Below are positions 51,036-62,500 of a stretch of DNA of 64,000 nt, one piece after another. How positions within the stretch are numbered: the stretch's first letter is position 1; the number at the start of each line of letters is the position of its first letter. Origin of the DNA: an uncultured Polaribacter sp. (GTDB lineage Bacteria; Bacteroidota; Bacteroidia; Flavobacteriales; Flavobacteriaceae); NCBI GenBank assembly GCA_943788865.1, contig CALSRX010000004.1:186001-250000 (forward strand), read 5' to 3'. Under the pieces are notes generated by a model. It did not search any database, was not told the origin of the DNA, and was given only the letters and a program-made list of their open reading frames with translations. Made by a program: the position numbers and the translations under genes.

Positions 51036-53504
51036 CTAATTAAACAAACTCAGACTAAAAATAAATCCGTTTTGTTTTTGGTTGATGCCTCCTTTTGAGA
51101 TTACATAATCAACACGTAAAAAACGCCATTTACCAAAACCAATATTGTCTAATCCAATAGATGCTTCTGAATAGGGTTTTCTATCACCAGTAAACAATCC
51201 TTTTGCCCCTGTTACTAAATGAAAGTTGAGCAAATTTATCAACGGAATTTTCCCTAAGATAAATCCTTTAAAATTATGCTCTCCATGAAATTCAGCAAAA
51301 CGATCATTTGTGCTGTACGCATAATAATCTAGTAAATTAAAATGATTGGTTGTTCCGCCACTTGGAGAAATAGCTAGTTTGTTCCCATTAAAATGAGCGT
51401 AATCCATAAAGGCAATATTTTTTTTCTCTAAAAAGACACCACCTTTAATACGGTATTTGGTGTTTCCTAAATTTCCTAATGAAAAATTTTGACGAAGTTG
51501 AGTAAACACATAATCAACATTTAACTGACTATAACTAGCGCCAAAGGTTTTGCGATACCCAACATACAAAGACGGATATTTGTTGTTATACACCGTAAAT
51601 TTTCTGTCTGGATAAGACAAGTATTTTGTTCCAAAATTAATGGTTGTCCCTAAATTCAATGTCCATATGTTATGAGTAGTAAATGAAGGCGCAAAATTGG
51701 TGGGATTTTGAGGGTCATTTGAAGTATATTCTCTGTCAGCAAAATTTTTAGCGCTATAATCGCTTGTGTTTACTAAAGGTTTTCTATCAGCAAATTCTAA
51801 TGAACCATTAAATCTCAATCCATTGGTAATTTCTCTTGAAAAAGAAATAGTTGCAAATGCTTTTTCATAAATTTTCAGGTAATTTCTTTCAAAATAAACA
51901 GAATTTATAGTATTCCAGAAAGGCGAAATCGGGTTTGCACCATTAAATTGACTAGTTGTAATTCCACCCGAAAAACGTAAAATAGGTCTGGTAATATTAT
52001 TCCATTTATAACCAAAATAAAAGGTTGGTCTCGTTTTTTTCTCGGAAAAACTATAGCCTATATCCGTTCCAAAATTAACCCACTTTCCTGTTTCGTTTAA
52101 CGACTTAAAATAATCGAGTTCAATAGAGGAGTTCCAACCCTGAACGGTATTAAAATTTAATTTTGCGATTGGGGAACCAACATTTATAGACCAATCATTA
52201 TACGAATCTTGATAAGAATACCCTGAGATTGGAAATGTCCAAGAAAGTTTGTTGTTTTTAGCATCAATAGAATCTAGATATTTTTTTGATTTTCTGATGA
52301 CTTTAATACTGTCTTTAACAACATAATCTTTAACTTCTTCTGTTGTTAACGGAACAGGTCTAAGTGATTTCCAATACAAGGAATCTTTTTTTGTAGCTTC
52401 TTTTTCAAAGGATAAAATTTCTTTTCCAAAGGTGTTTTCATCAAAAGTAGGATTGAAATTATAGTTACTGTACGCTGATGAAAATCGACCATTTACATTA
52501 AACCCAAATAAGCCAACTTTAAAATCAATGGTTTGAGAAATTACCACCCAAGCATCGTTTTTGATTGATTTATTAAAACTCTGTTTAAAGCGCAACACAT
52601 CGACCATCGGTAAATTTATTTGAGTTCCATTTACAGAGATTTCTGTTCCGTACAATGCCCAATCATCTTCTGCAATGTAAATAAAACCATCAAAAACACG
52701 ATCATTTTTACGTTTAGGTAAAATGGCAATTTTGTTAATTAGCTGACCATTTTTATCATAAAAAGTTCCAACTAATTTATAGTTATAATAACCAAAAGCA
52801 TAATTAGAAATCGGCGAAATAATTTCATTTCCAATTTTAACGGTATTGTTGTAAAGGTTAAAATTTACGTCTTGAGCTCTGTTAAAACTCACGCCATTAT
52901 CTCTTCCGCTAACTTTTGAGGCAACAATATGTTCTTTAAAATCAGTTGGTTTTTGATGCATTATTTTAGAAACCGTTTCAGATAAATAGATAATTCCGCT
53001 TCTAGTTGAATCTAATCCGCCACCTAAATCTCCTAAAGATTGTCCTAAAATTTTCTCTGGGGCATTTTTTATTTTATACAAACCTCTTGAGTAAAAATCG
53101 GCAGTATATTTTTGAACCTTGCTTTCGTTTTTCTTTTTGTTAGCAATTACATTTCTAATAATTTTGTTTGCAGGATTTTCTTTGCTACTAATTTGAACCT
53201 CACTCAATGTTATCTGTTCTGGGAACATTTGCACACTCAATTGAAAAGGGAGCGAAGTAATTTTAATAGCTTTTTTTATTGTTTTAAAACCTAAATATTG
53301 AAAGACAACCGTATAGTTTCCTGCTTTTTTTAGCGGTAATTCATATTCTCCATCTTCATTAGAAGTTGTGCCTGTTATTGTTCCATCTAAATAGATACTA
53401 ACAAAAGAAAGAGGATTTTCTTTATTATCAGTTACTTTACCTCTTATTTGAGAAGCAAGAGAAAAGGAAATAAACAGCAAAAGAATTGTAATAATATTTT
53501 TCAT
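51036..53504 (-). CDS. DUF5686 / carboxypeptidase-regulatory-like outer-membrane protein
   Basis: An 822-aa secreted protein. The signal peptide ends SLASQ near residue 19; a CarboxypepD_reg-like beta-sandwich follows (IRGKVTDNKENPLSFVSIYL, about 20-95). The remaining DUF5686 region is strand-rich with regularly spaced aromatic residues and ends in FSLSLFN, as outer-membrane barrels do. It is not a TonB receptor: no plug domain is seen. The function is unknown; members are common surface proteins in Bacteroidota. Confidence 0.88.
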   Translation of the reverse strand: MKNIITILLLFISFSLASQIRGKVTDNKENPLSFVSIYLDGTITGTTSNEDGEYELPLKKAGNYTVVFQYLGFKTIKKAIKITSLPFQLSVQMFPEQITLSEVQISSKENPANKIIRNVIANKKKNESKVQKYTADFYSRGLYKIKNAPEKILGQSLGDLGGGLDSTRSGIIYLSETVSKIMHQKPTDFKEHIVASKVSGRDNGVSFNRAQDVNFNLYNNTVKIGNEIISPISNYAFGYYNYKLVGTFYDKNGQLINKIAILPKRKNDRVFDGFIYIAEDDWALYGTEISVNGTQINLPMVDVLRFKQSFNKSIKNDAWVVISQTIDFKVGLFGFNVNGRFSSAYSNYNFNPTFDENTFGKEILSFEKEATKKDSLYWKSLRPVPLTTEEVKDYVVKDSIKVIRKSKKYLDSIDAKNNKLSWTFPISGYSYQDSYNDWSINVGSPIAKLNFNTVQGWNSSIELDYFKSLNETGKWVNFGTDIGYSFSEKKTRPTFYFGYKWNNITRPILRFSGGITTSQFNGANPISPFWNTINSVYFERNYLKIYEKAFATISFSREITNGLRFNGSLEFADRKPLVNTSDYSAKNFADREYTSNDPQNPTNFAPSFTTHNIWTLNLGTTINFGTKYLSYPDRKFTVYNNKYPSLYVGYRKTFGASYSQLNVDYVFTQLRQNFSLGNLGNTKYRIKGGVFLEKKNIAFMDYAHFNGNKLAISPSGGTTNHFNLLDYYAYSTNDRFAEFHGEHNFKGFILGKIPLINLLNFHLVTGAKGLFTGDRKPYSEASIGLDNIGFGKWRFLRVDYVISKGGINQKQNGFIFSLSLFN

Positions 53505-53682
53505 AGAATTGAAGTTAGTTTAAAGCAAACATATTGGTTGTGACATTAAAATGTAACTCTATTTTTGTTAAAGTTGATGCAAATATTTCTTAAAAATAAG
53601 TTTTCTTTTTCAATAGACGCTTTCAATTGCTTTATTGTTACTTACTAACCCTTTTTTTAGTAAAATACCATTCAAAAAAGAC

Positions 53683-53690
53683 TATATTTG
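53683..53690 (+). promoter_or_regulatory. -7 element (TATATTTG) of maeB-ruvA-sprA
   Basis: A consensus TAnnTTTG 24 bases before the maeB ATG. The -33 region reads TTAG and is weak. Confidence 0.5.
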
Positions 53691-53714
53691 TTGGTTCATA
53701 CAAACAGCAAAAAC

Positions 53715-55997
53715 ATGAGTGAATCTAGGAAAAGACACGAAGCTTTATTGTATCATGCAAAACCGAAACCAGGAAAAATTGAAGTAGTTCCTACCAAAAA
53801 ATATGCTACTCAACACGATTTATCTTTAGCATATTCTCCTGGAGTTGCAGAGCCGTGTTTAGAAATAGAAAAAGACCCAAACAACGCTTATAAATACACA
53901 GCTAAAGGAAATTTAGTAGCTGTAATTTCTAACGGAACAGCTGTTTTAGGTTTAGGTGATATTGGAGCATTGGCTTCAAAACCAGTAATGGAAGGGAAAG
54001 GTTTGTTGTTTAAAATATTTGCAGATATAGATGTTTTTGATATTGAGGTAGACACAACAGATGTAGATAAATTTATCGAAACCGTTAAATTAATTGCTCC
54101 AACTTTTGGAGGAATTAATTTAGAAGACATTAAGGCTCCTGAAGCTTTTGAAATTGAAAGAAGATTAAAAGAAGAGTTGGACATTCCTGTGATGCATGAT
54201 GATCAACACGGAACCGCCATAATCTCATCAGCAGCATTGAAAAATGCATTAGAAATTACAGAGAAAAATATAGAAGAGGTTCAAATTGTTGTAAACGGAG
54301 CAGGTGCAGCAGCCATCTCTTGTACAAGATTATATTTAGCATTAGGAGTAAAAAGAGAAAATGTTGTAATGTGTGATAGCAAAGGCGTTATCAGAAAAGA
54401 TAGAACAGATTTATCTTCACAGAAAGCAGAGTTTGCCACCAGTAAAAAAGATGTTTTTACTTTAGAAGAAGCCATGCATAATGCTGATGTCTTTATCGGA
54501 TTGTCTAAAGGGAATGTGGTTACACCAGAAATGCTATTGTCAATGGCAAAAAACCCAATTGTATTTGCAATGGCAAATCCAGTTCCAGAAATTGAATATG
54601 ATTTAGCTATAAAAACGAGAGAAGATATTATCATGGCAACGGGAAGATCTGATCATCCAAATCAAGTAAATAATGTGCTTGGTTTTCCGTTTATTTTCCG
54701 TGGTGCCTTAGATGTAAGAGCAACAAAAATTAACGAAGAAATGAAAATGGCAGCTGTTCATGCTTTAGCAGATTTGGCGAAGAAAACTGTCCCTGAGCAA
54801 GTAAATATCGTGTATGATGAAATTAGTTTGTCTTTTGGTAAAGAATACATCATCCCTAAACCATTTGACCCACGTTTAATTTATGAAATTCCGCCAGCCA
54901 TTGCAAAAGCAGCGATGGATTCAGGTGTTGCTTTAGAGCCCATCGAAGATTGGGAAAAATACAGAGAAGAATTGATGGAGCGCTCTGGTACAGGAAGCAA
55001 AGAAATTAGAATGTTGCATAATAGAGCAAAGAACAATCCGAAAAGTATTGTATTTGCAGAAGCAGATCACTTAGATGTATTAAAAGCAGCACAAAGAGTA
55101 TATGATGTTAAAATTGGAAAACCAATTTTATTGGGAAGAAAAGAAGTCATTTTAGAGTTAAAAGAAGAGATTGGATTTACAGCAGATGTGCCAATTATTG
55201 ATCCTAAAACAGATGAAGAAGAAGCGCGTAGAAATCGTTTTGGAGAAATTTACTGGAAAACACGTCAGCGAAAAGGAATTACCTTGTTACAAGCTTGTAA
55301 AATGATGCGAGAGCGAAATTATTTCGCAGCAATGATGGTAAATGCAGGTGAAGCAGATTCTTTAATCACTGGGTATTCAAGGTCATATCCATCAGTTGTA
55401 AAACCAATGTTAGAATTGATAGAAAAAGATACTGGAATAACTCGAGTAGCAGCAGCAAACTTAATGCTGACCAAACAAGGGCCAATGTTTTTAGCAGATA
55501 CAACGATTAACATCAACCCGAATGCAAAAGAGTTGGCAAAAATATCTCAATTAACATATTCGCTAGCTAGAATGTTTGGTGTAAAGCCAAATATTGCAAT
55601 GTTATCTTTTTCTAATTTTGGATCTTCAAATTCTGAAAGTGCACTGAAAATAAGAGAAGCCGTTACTTTTATTCACAGACATTTCCCTGAAGTTGTTATA
55701 GATGGAGAATTGCAAGCAGACTTTGCTTTGAACAGAACAATGTTGGCAAAAGAGTTTCCGTTTTCTAAATTAAATGGCAAAAAAGTTAATGTGTTAATTT
55801 TTCCTAATTTAGATGCTGCAAATATTACTTATAAATTAATGAAGCAAGTAGATGAAGTTGAATCTATAGGCCCAATTATGATGGGTTTAAAAAAACCTGT
55901 ACATATTTTACAGTTAGGAGCAAGTGTAGATGAAATGGTAAATATGGCAGCCGTTGCCGTTGTAGATGCGCAACAAAAACAAAAGCACAATTCATAA
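53715..55997 (+). CDS. maeB: NADP-dependent malic enzyme with phosphotransacetylase-like domain
   Basis: A 760-aa MaeB-type enzyme converting malate to pyruvate and CO2 with NADP. The malic-enzyme part (about 1-430) has [29 protein letters not shown], a Rossmann motif [16 protein letters not shown] and [20 protein letters not shown]. The C-terminal part (about 430-760) is a phosphate acetyltransferase-like domain that in MaeB binds acetyl-CoA for regulation but lacks PTA activity. ATG at 53715 fits the family start [20 protein letters not shown]. Probably leads the ruvA-sprA operon. Confidence 0.95.
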   Translation: MSESRKRHEALLYHAKPKPGKIEVVPTKKYATQHDLSLAYSPGVAEPCLEIEKDPNNAYKYTAKGNLVAVISNGTAVLGLGDIGALASKPVMEGKGLLFKIFADIDVFDIEVDTTDVDKFIETVKLIAPTFGGINLEDIKAPEAFEIERRLKEELDIPVMHDDQHGTAIISSAALKNALEITEKNIEEVQIVVNGAGAAAISCTRLYLALGVKRENVVMCDSKGVIRKDRTDLSSQKAEFATSKKDVFTLEEAMHNADVFIGLSKGNVVTPEMLLSMAKNPIVFAMANPVPEIEYDLAIKTREDIIMATGRSDHPNQVNNVLGFPFIFRGALDVRATKINEEMKMAAVHALADLAKKTVPEQVNIVYDEISLSFGKEYIIPKPFDPRLIYEIPPAIAKAAMDSGVALEPIEDWEKYREELMERSGTGSKEIRMLHNRAKNNPKSIVFAEADHLDVLKAAQRVYDVKIGKPILLGRKEVILELKEEIGFTADVPIIDPKTDEEEARRNRFGEIYWKTRQRKGITLLQACKMMRERNYFAAMMVNAGEADSLITGYSRSYPSVVKPMLELIEKDTGITRVAAANLMLTKQGPMFLADTTININPNAKELAKISQLTYSLARMFGVKPNIAMLSFSNFGSSNSESALKIREAVTFIHRHFPEVVIDGELQADFALNRTMLAKEFPFSKLNGKKVNVLIFPNLDAANITYKLMKQVDEVESIGPIMMGLKKPVHILQLGASVDEMVNMAAVAVVDAQQKQKHNS

Positions 55998-56007
55998 AAA
56001 ATCCAAC

Positions 56008-56589
56008 ATGATTACACAAATTAAAGGAAGATTAGTAGAGAAAAACCCAACACATGTTGTTATAGACTGTGCAGGTGTTGGTTATTTATTACACATTTCT
56101 TTAAACACCTTTTCTTTAATACCAGATAGTGAAGCATTAACCCTATATACTCATTTATCAGTTAAAGAAGATTCACATACTTTATATGGGTTTATTGATA
56201 AAACAGAACGAGAAATTTTTAGGTTGTTAATATCTGTTTCTGGGGTTGGGCCAAGTATAGCAAGAACGATGTTGTCTTCGATGACATCAGAAGAAATACA
56301 GCAAGCAATAGCCTCAGAAAACATTGCTTTAATTCAATCTGTCAAAGGAATTGGAGCTAAAACAGCACAGCGTGTAATTATTGATTTAAAAGATAAAATT
56401 TTAAAAACCTATGATTTAGATGCAATTTCTGTAGTTAGAAACAATACAAACAAAGATGAGGCGTTATCTGCATTAGAAGTATTAGGCTTTAACAGAAAAC
56501 AATCGGATAAAGTGTTAAACACAATTTTAAAAGAGCAACCCGAAGCTTCTGTAGAATTGTTAATTAAAGGTGCATTAAAAAGTTTATAA
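56008..56589 (+). CDS. ruvA: Holliday junction branch migration protein RuvA
   Basis: A 193-aa protein forming the tetramer that binds Holliday junctions and recruits RuvB. The OB-fold begins ITQIKGRLVEKNPTHVVIDC and continues with the LSVKEDSHTLYGFIDKTERE strand. Two HhH motifs (LLISVSGVGPSIARTMLSS; LIQSVKGIGAKTAQRVIIDL) and the RuvB-contacting C-terminal domain (ALSALEVLGFNRKQSDKVL) follow. The ATG at 56008 gives the standard N terminus. It lies ten bases behind maeB and five before sprA. Confidence 0.96.
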   Translation: MITQIKGRLVEKNPTHVVIDCAGVGYLLHISLNTFSLIPDSEALTLYTHLSVKEDSHTLYGFIDKTEREIFRLLISVSGVGPSIARTMLSSMTSEEIQQAIASENIALIQSVKGIGAKTAQRVIIDLKDKILKTYDLDAISVVRNNTNKDEALSALEVLGFNRKQSDKVLNTILKEQPEASVELLIKGALKSL

Positions 56590-56594
56590 TATAA

Positions 56595-59500
56595 TTGAGG
56601 AAAAAGTATTTTCATACATTACTTTGTGTAGTTGCTTTATTAGCAACTACAGCTATTTTTTCACAAACTGTAAAAACGAAAAACGACTCTATTAAAAAAG
56701 ATTCAATACCTGTTTTAAAATACAAGTTTAAAGGAAATCAAAAAGGAAGCTTATTTTTAAATGCTCCAACCACATATTCTGTTGTTTTTGATAAGAAACT
56801 AAATAAATACATAATTGTAGAATTATTGGATGGTTTTAAAGTTGGAAATCCAATTTTTATGTCTCCAGAAGAATATCAAAAGTATCGCTTAAAAAAAGAC
56901 ATTAAAGACTATTTCAAAGAAAAAAATGATGCTTTAAGCAAGAAAAAAGGAAGTGAAAATGCTCAAAAAAATTTACTTCCAAAATACTATGTGAATTCTA
57001 AGTTTTTTGAATCTATTTTTGGAGGAAATACTGTAGAGGTAATACCTAGTGGTAGCCTAAACATTAAGCTTGGAGGTATTTATCAAAATGTAGACAATCC
57101 TCAATTGTCAGAAAACAATAGAAGTAGCTTTACCTTTGATTTTGATCAGCAAATAAATGCAAGTATTATTGCCAATATTGGTAAAAGATTAAAAGTTACT
57201 GCAGATTATGACACCCAATCTACCTTTGATTTTCAAAATTTAATTAAACTAGAATACACACCCACAGAAGACGATATTATTAGAAAAATTGAAGCAGGTA
57301 ATGTTTCAATGCCAATAAAAAATTCTTTAATAAACGGAGCACAAAGTTTATTTGGTTTAAAAACAGAATTGCAATTTGGAAAAACAAGTGTAACAGCTGT
57401 TTTTTCTCAGCAAAACTCAGAAAGTAAAACAGTAATAGCAGAAGTAGGAGCATCAATTAATCCTTTTGAACTAAGGGCTACAGACTACGATGACAACAGA
57501 CACTTTTTTTTATCACAATATTTTAGAGAAAACTATAAAAGCTCACTTCAAAACTATCCTTTAGTTAGTAGTCCAATTAACATTACAAGAATAGAAGTTT
57601 GGATAACCAATAGAAACTCTAACACAGAAAACTTTAGAAGCATTGTTGCTTTGGCAGATATAGGAGAACCAAATAAACCAGATTTTGTTGGTTCTGGGGT
57701 AAATCCAACCTCACCTTCACAAGTTCAAGGGAAAAACATACCTTCAAACAACGCAAATAATTTATTTAGTTTATTAGATCCATCAAGCGGAATTAGAGAT
57801 ATTACCACTGTAGAAAGTACGTTATTAAATTATGGTTTAAGTCAAGGAACTGGCTATTCTACCTTGCAAAATGCCAGAAAATTAAATGAAAACGAATACT
57901 CATTGAATCCGCAATTAGGATTTATTTCGTTAAATAGAAAACTTTCTGACGGAGAAGTATTAGCTGTTGCTTATGAATATACAGTTGTTGGAAGTTCAGA
58001 AACTTCTTTTAAAGTTGGAGAACTATCTAATGACGGAATTGTAGCGCCAAGTAACTTGGCAGTAAAACTATTACGAAGTGAAATCATTACTACAAAAAGA
58101 GTAGTTGCAGGGAATGAAGAACAATTTCCAACTTGGAAATTAATGATGAAAAACGTGTATCCTTTAGGTGTTTTTCCATTGTCTCAAGATGGTTTTCGAT
58201 TCGAAATTTTATACAGAGATGATAAAACTGGAATTCCGTCTAATACATTACAAAATGCTGTAACACCTGGCATTGCAAATAAGACGTTGTTAAATGTTTT
58301 AAATTTAGACAAGCTAGATCAGAGTTCATATGCGGTTACAGGTGGAGACGGATTTTTTGATTATGTAGAAAATGTAACTGTAAACTCTAACAGAGGATTT
58401 ATTATTTTTCCAGAAACAGAACCTTTTGGAAATGACTTATCAAATTCATTAACATCACCTTCAGATAAAAATGATTATGTCTTTAATGAGTTATATATCA
58501 ATACAAAAGCGCAAGCAAAAAACAACTATCAGAACAAAGATAAATTTTTACTGAAAGGATACGCAAAATCAGAAAATAGTGGAGGAATTCCGTTAAATGC
58601 ATTTAATGTACCAAGAGGCTCAGTTAAAGTTACTGCAGCAGGAAGGCAGCTAGTTGAAGGGGTAGATTTTGTTGTAGACTATCAGTTTGGTAGAGTACAA
58701 ATTATAGATCCAGGATTGCAATCTTCGGGTGTTCCTATAAATGTTTCTACAGAAAACAATTCGGTTTTCAATCAACAACGAAAAACTTTTATGGGCTTAG
58801 AAGTTGAGCATCGTTTTTCTGATGAATTTATTTTAGGCGGAACGATTTTAAACGTTAATGAAAAACCAATCACTCAAAAAGTAAATTTTGGAAGCGATCC
58901 AATTAACAATACAATGTTTGGTTTAAATGTAGATTATTCTACAGAAATGCCAATTTTTACAAAATGGGCAAATAAACTTCCTTTTGTAGATACAGATGTT
59001 CCTTCTAATTTATCTGTAAGAGCAGACTTGGCATATCTACTTCCAGGAACACCTAGTGGTGTTGATATTAACGGACAAGCAACTACTTATGTAGATGATT
59101 TTGAAGCGTCACAAATTCCAATTGACCTATTATCACCTTTAAATTGGTTTACAGCGAGCACACCATTATCACAAAATTTAAATGGTACTGCAAATGATTT
59201 AAGCTATAATGATAAAAGAGCAAAACTAGCTTGGTATTCAATTGATCAATTGTTTTATGGAAATGGTCCAAAACCTGGAAATATTGACAATATTGAATTG
59301 TCTAGAACTGAAGTTCGTCAAATAGGATACTCAGAACTATTTCCAAATACAGAGTTGGATTTAACACAAAATATTTTAGTAAGAACATTAGATTTAGCGT
59401 ATTTCCCTTCGGAAAGAGGAACGTATAATTTTGACACTGGTGCTACTGTTAATGCAGACGGAACTTTTTCTAATCCACAAGATCGTTGGGGTGGAATAAT

Positions 59501-62500
59501 GCGTCCGTTAACAACCAATAATTTTGATCAAGCCAATGTAGAGTATATTCAGTTTTGGGTTAAAGATCCATATCAAGATTATTCGATTACCAATGCAGAA
59601 GGTTTACCAACAGGTATAAATCCTAATAATCCAGTAAATCAAGTTGGAGAACTGTATTTTAACCTTGGAAACATCTCAGAAGACATTTTAAAAGACAATC
59701 GAAAGATGTACGAAAACGGAATGCCAGCGGATGGTTCTACTTCAAATATTATTGCATCAACTTGGGGAAATGTTCCTACAAATCAATCCATATTATATGC
59801 TTTTGATGTAGATGATGCCGCTAGAAAAAATCAAGATATTGGTTTAGATGGATTAAAAAATGAAGATGAATTGAGTTTTTATCAATCAAAAGTTTTTGAC
59901 ATAAATAAATTAAATCCAAATGATATTGCTTCAGACAATTTTCAGTTTTTTAGAAGCACCAATTTCGACAATACAAATGCTTCCGTGATAACGAGGTATA
60001 AAAACTTTAATAATACAGAAGGAAATTCGCCAACGGCAAATCAATCTACAGAATCGTATCCAACTTCATCAACTTCTTATCCAGATGTAGAGGACATCAA
60101 TAAAGATCAAACCATGAATACTGTAGAAAGTTACTTTGAATATAAAGTCTCTTTAAACAAAAACGATTTGGTCAAAGGAATTAACAATATTGTTGATGAA
60201 AAAGAAACTTCGGTAACTTTAGCGGATGGAACTTCTAAAAAAACAAAATGGTATCAATTTAGAATTCCGGTTAGAAGTGGAACACCGGTAAATGGAATTA
60301 CAGATTTTAATAGCATACGTTTTATTAGAATGTTTATGACCAAATTTAAAATGCCTGTTGTATTGCGTTTTGGTCAATTAGAATTGGTTAGAGGAGATTA
60401 CAGACGTTATACAAAAACGCTTAATCCAGCTGTAAATCCACCTCAAGATTTAACAAATCAACAATTAAATAATTTTGAAGTTGGAGTTGTAAATATTGAG
60501 CAAAATGAAGGAAGATATGTACTGCCTCCAGGGATTGTTAGAGAGCAATTACAAGGAAGTTCTACCATACAACAGCAGAACGAGCAATCGGTTTCTTTAA
60601 AAGTTAAAAGCCTGTTACAAAACGAAACCAGAGCTATTTATAAAAATGTTAGTGTAGATTTAAGAATGTATAAAAACTTAAAAATGTTTATACATGCAGA
60701 ACCTATTGTTCCTGGAAGTGTTGGAGATGATGACTTGCTTGCAATTATTAAATTAGGAACTGATTTAGATGATAATTTTTATCAAATAGAAGTGCCATTG
60801 AAAATATCTGCAAGCGGAAGTTTAGAACCAACAAATGTATGGCCAGATTCAAATAATTTAGACCTTATATTAGAAGAACTAGGAAAATTAAAATTAAAGA
60901 GAGATGGAGAGATTCCAAATTCAGGAGGAACCCTTTCCATTAATAAAATATATCCTTTCCCGTCAAATAGTGATCCAAAAACCTTGACAATAAGAGTTAA
61001 AGGAAACCCTACAATAGGTTCAATAAGAACTTTAATGTTAGGTGTAAAAAACACAAGCGCAACTCAAAAAAGTGCAGAAATTTGGTTCAACGAATTACGT
61101 TCTTCAGGATTTGATAATCAAGGAGGATGGGCAGCAGTTGTAAATGCAGATGCTAACTTTGCAGATTTAGCAGATATTTCTATTACCGGTAGAATGCAAA
61201 CAATTGGTTTTGGAAATGTAGAAGATAGAGTTAACCAAAGAAGTATTGAAGAAACTAGACAGTATGATGTTTCTACAAATATTAATTTAGGAAAAATGAT
61301 GCCTAAAACATGGAGCATTCAATTACCAATGAGCTACAGTATAGGTGAAGAGTTTAGAGATCCTAAATACGACCCACAATACCAAGATGTAAAATTTGCC
61401 GACGCTAAAAAAGTAAACCCGAATTCTATTAATTCTCAAGATTATACATTAAGAAAAAGCATTAGTTTTAATAATGTAAAGAAAAATAGAAATCCAGAAT
61501 TTACAAAAAAACCGAAGCCATATGATATTGAGAATTTTTCTGTTTCGTATGCTTTTTCTGAAGAGTTTCACAAAGACTATAATATCGAAAAGTATTTAAA
61601 TCAGAACTTAAGAGCAGGAGCGAGTTATAATTTTACATTTCAGCCAAAATTTATTGAACCATTTAAAAATTCTAAATTTTTTGGAGAAAGTAACCATTGG
61701 CAAATAATTAAAGATTTAAACATTAATTTATTACCAAAATCTATCGGATTAAATTCTAGAATTACTAGAAATTATATACAACAAAGGTCTAGAAATTTAA
61801 TAACAGGATTAAGTCCACAGCCAACATTAACTCAGCGTAGATTTATGTTTGATTGGGATTACACCATTGGATTTGATATTACCAAGTCGTTGAGTGTAAA
61901 CTTTAATGCGAACAACAGTTATTTGTTCGATAATTTTGGAAATGGTGAGGAGATAGAAATTTTTGATCAATTATTTACTATGGGAAGACCAGATCATTAC
62001 AATCAAAAATTAACAGCAAACTATAAATTGCCAATTAATAAGTTGCCATATTTAAGTTTTGTTACAGCAGATTATGGATATACAGCCAATTTTGATTGGA
62101 AAGCAGCATCTAAAAGTTATGTAGATAAAATTGGTAATTTATTGCAAAACTCAAATACTCATAACTTAAATACAACCTTTAGTTTTTCTAAATTATATAC
62201 AGATACAGGATTAAAAAAACTGTTTGTTACAAATACAAAAGCACCTAAAACAAGTTCAAATCAATTTCAAGCACCACAATTACCAACTACAACAAACATT
62301 AAACCCCAAAAAGCAACCGTAAAAGATAAAATATTATTGGGCGTTTATGATTTGGTAACAGCTGTTAAAACTGCAAAAATAAGTTATGCATCTAATAACG
62401 GAACAATGTTGCCAGGTTATTTAGGGAGCTCAGGGTTCTTAGGAAGAGACCAAATAAATGGTGGTTTTGCACCAACACTAGGTTTTGTTTTTGGTAGCCA

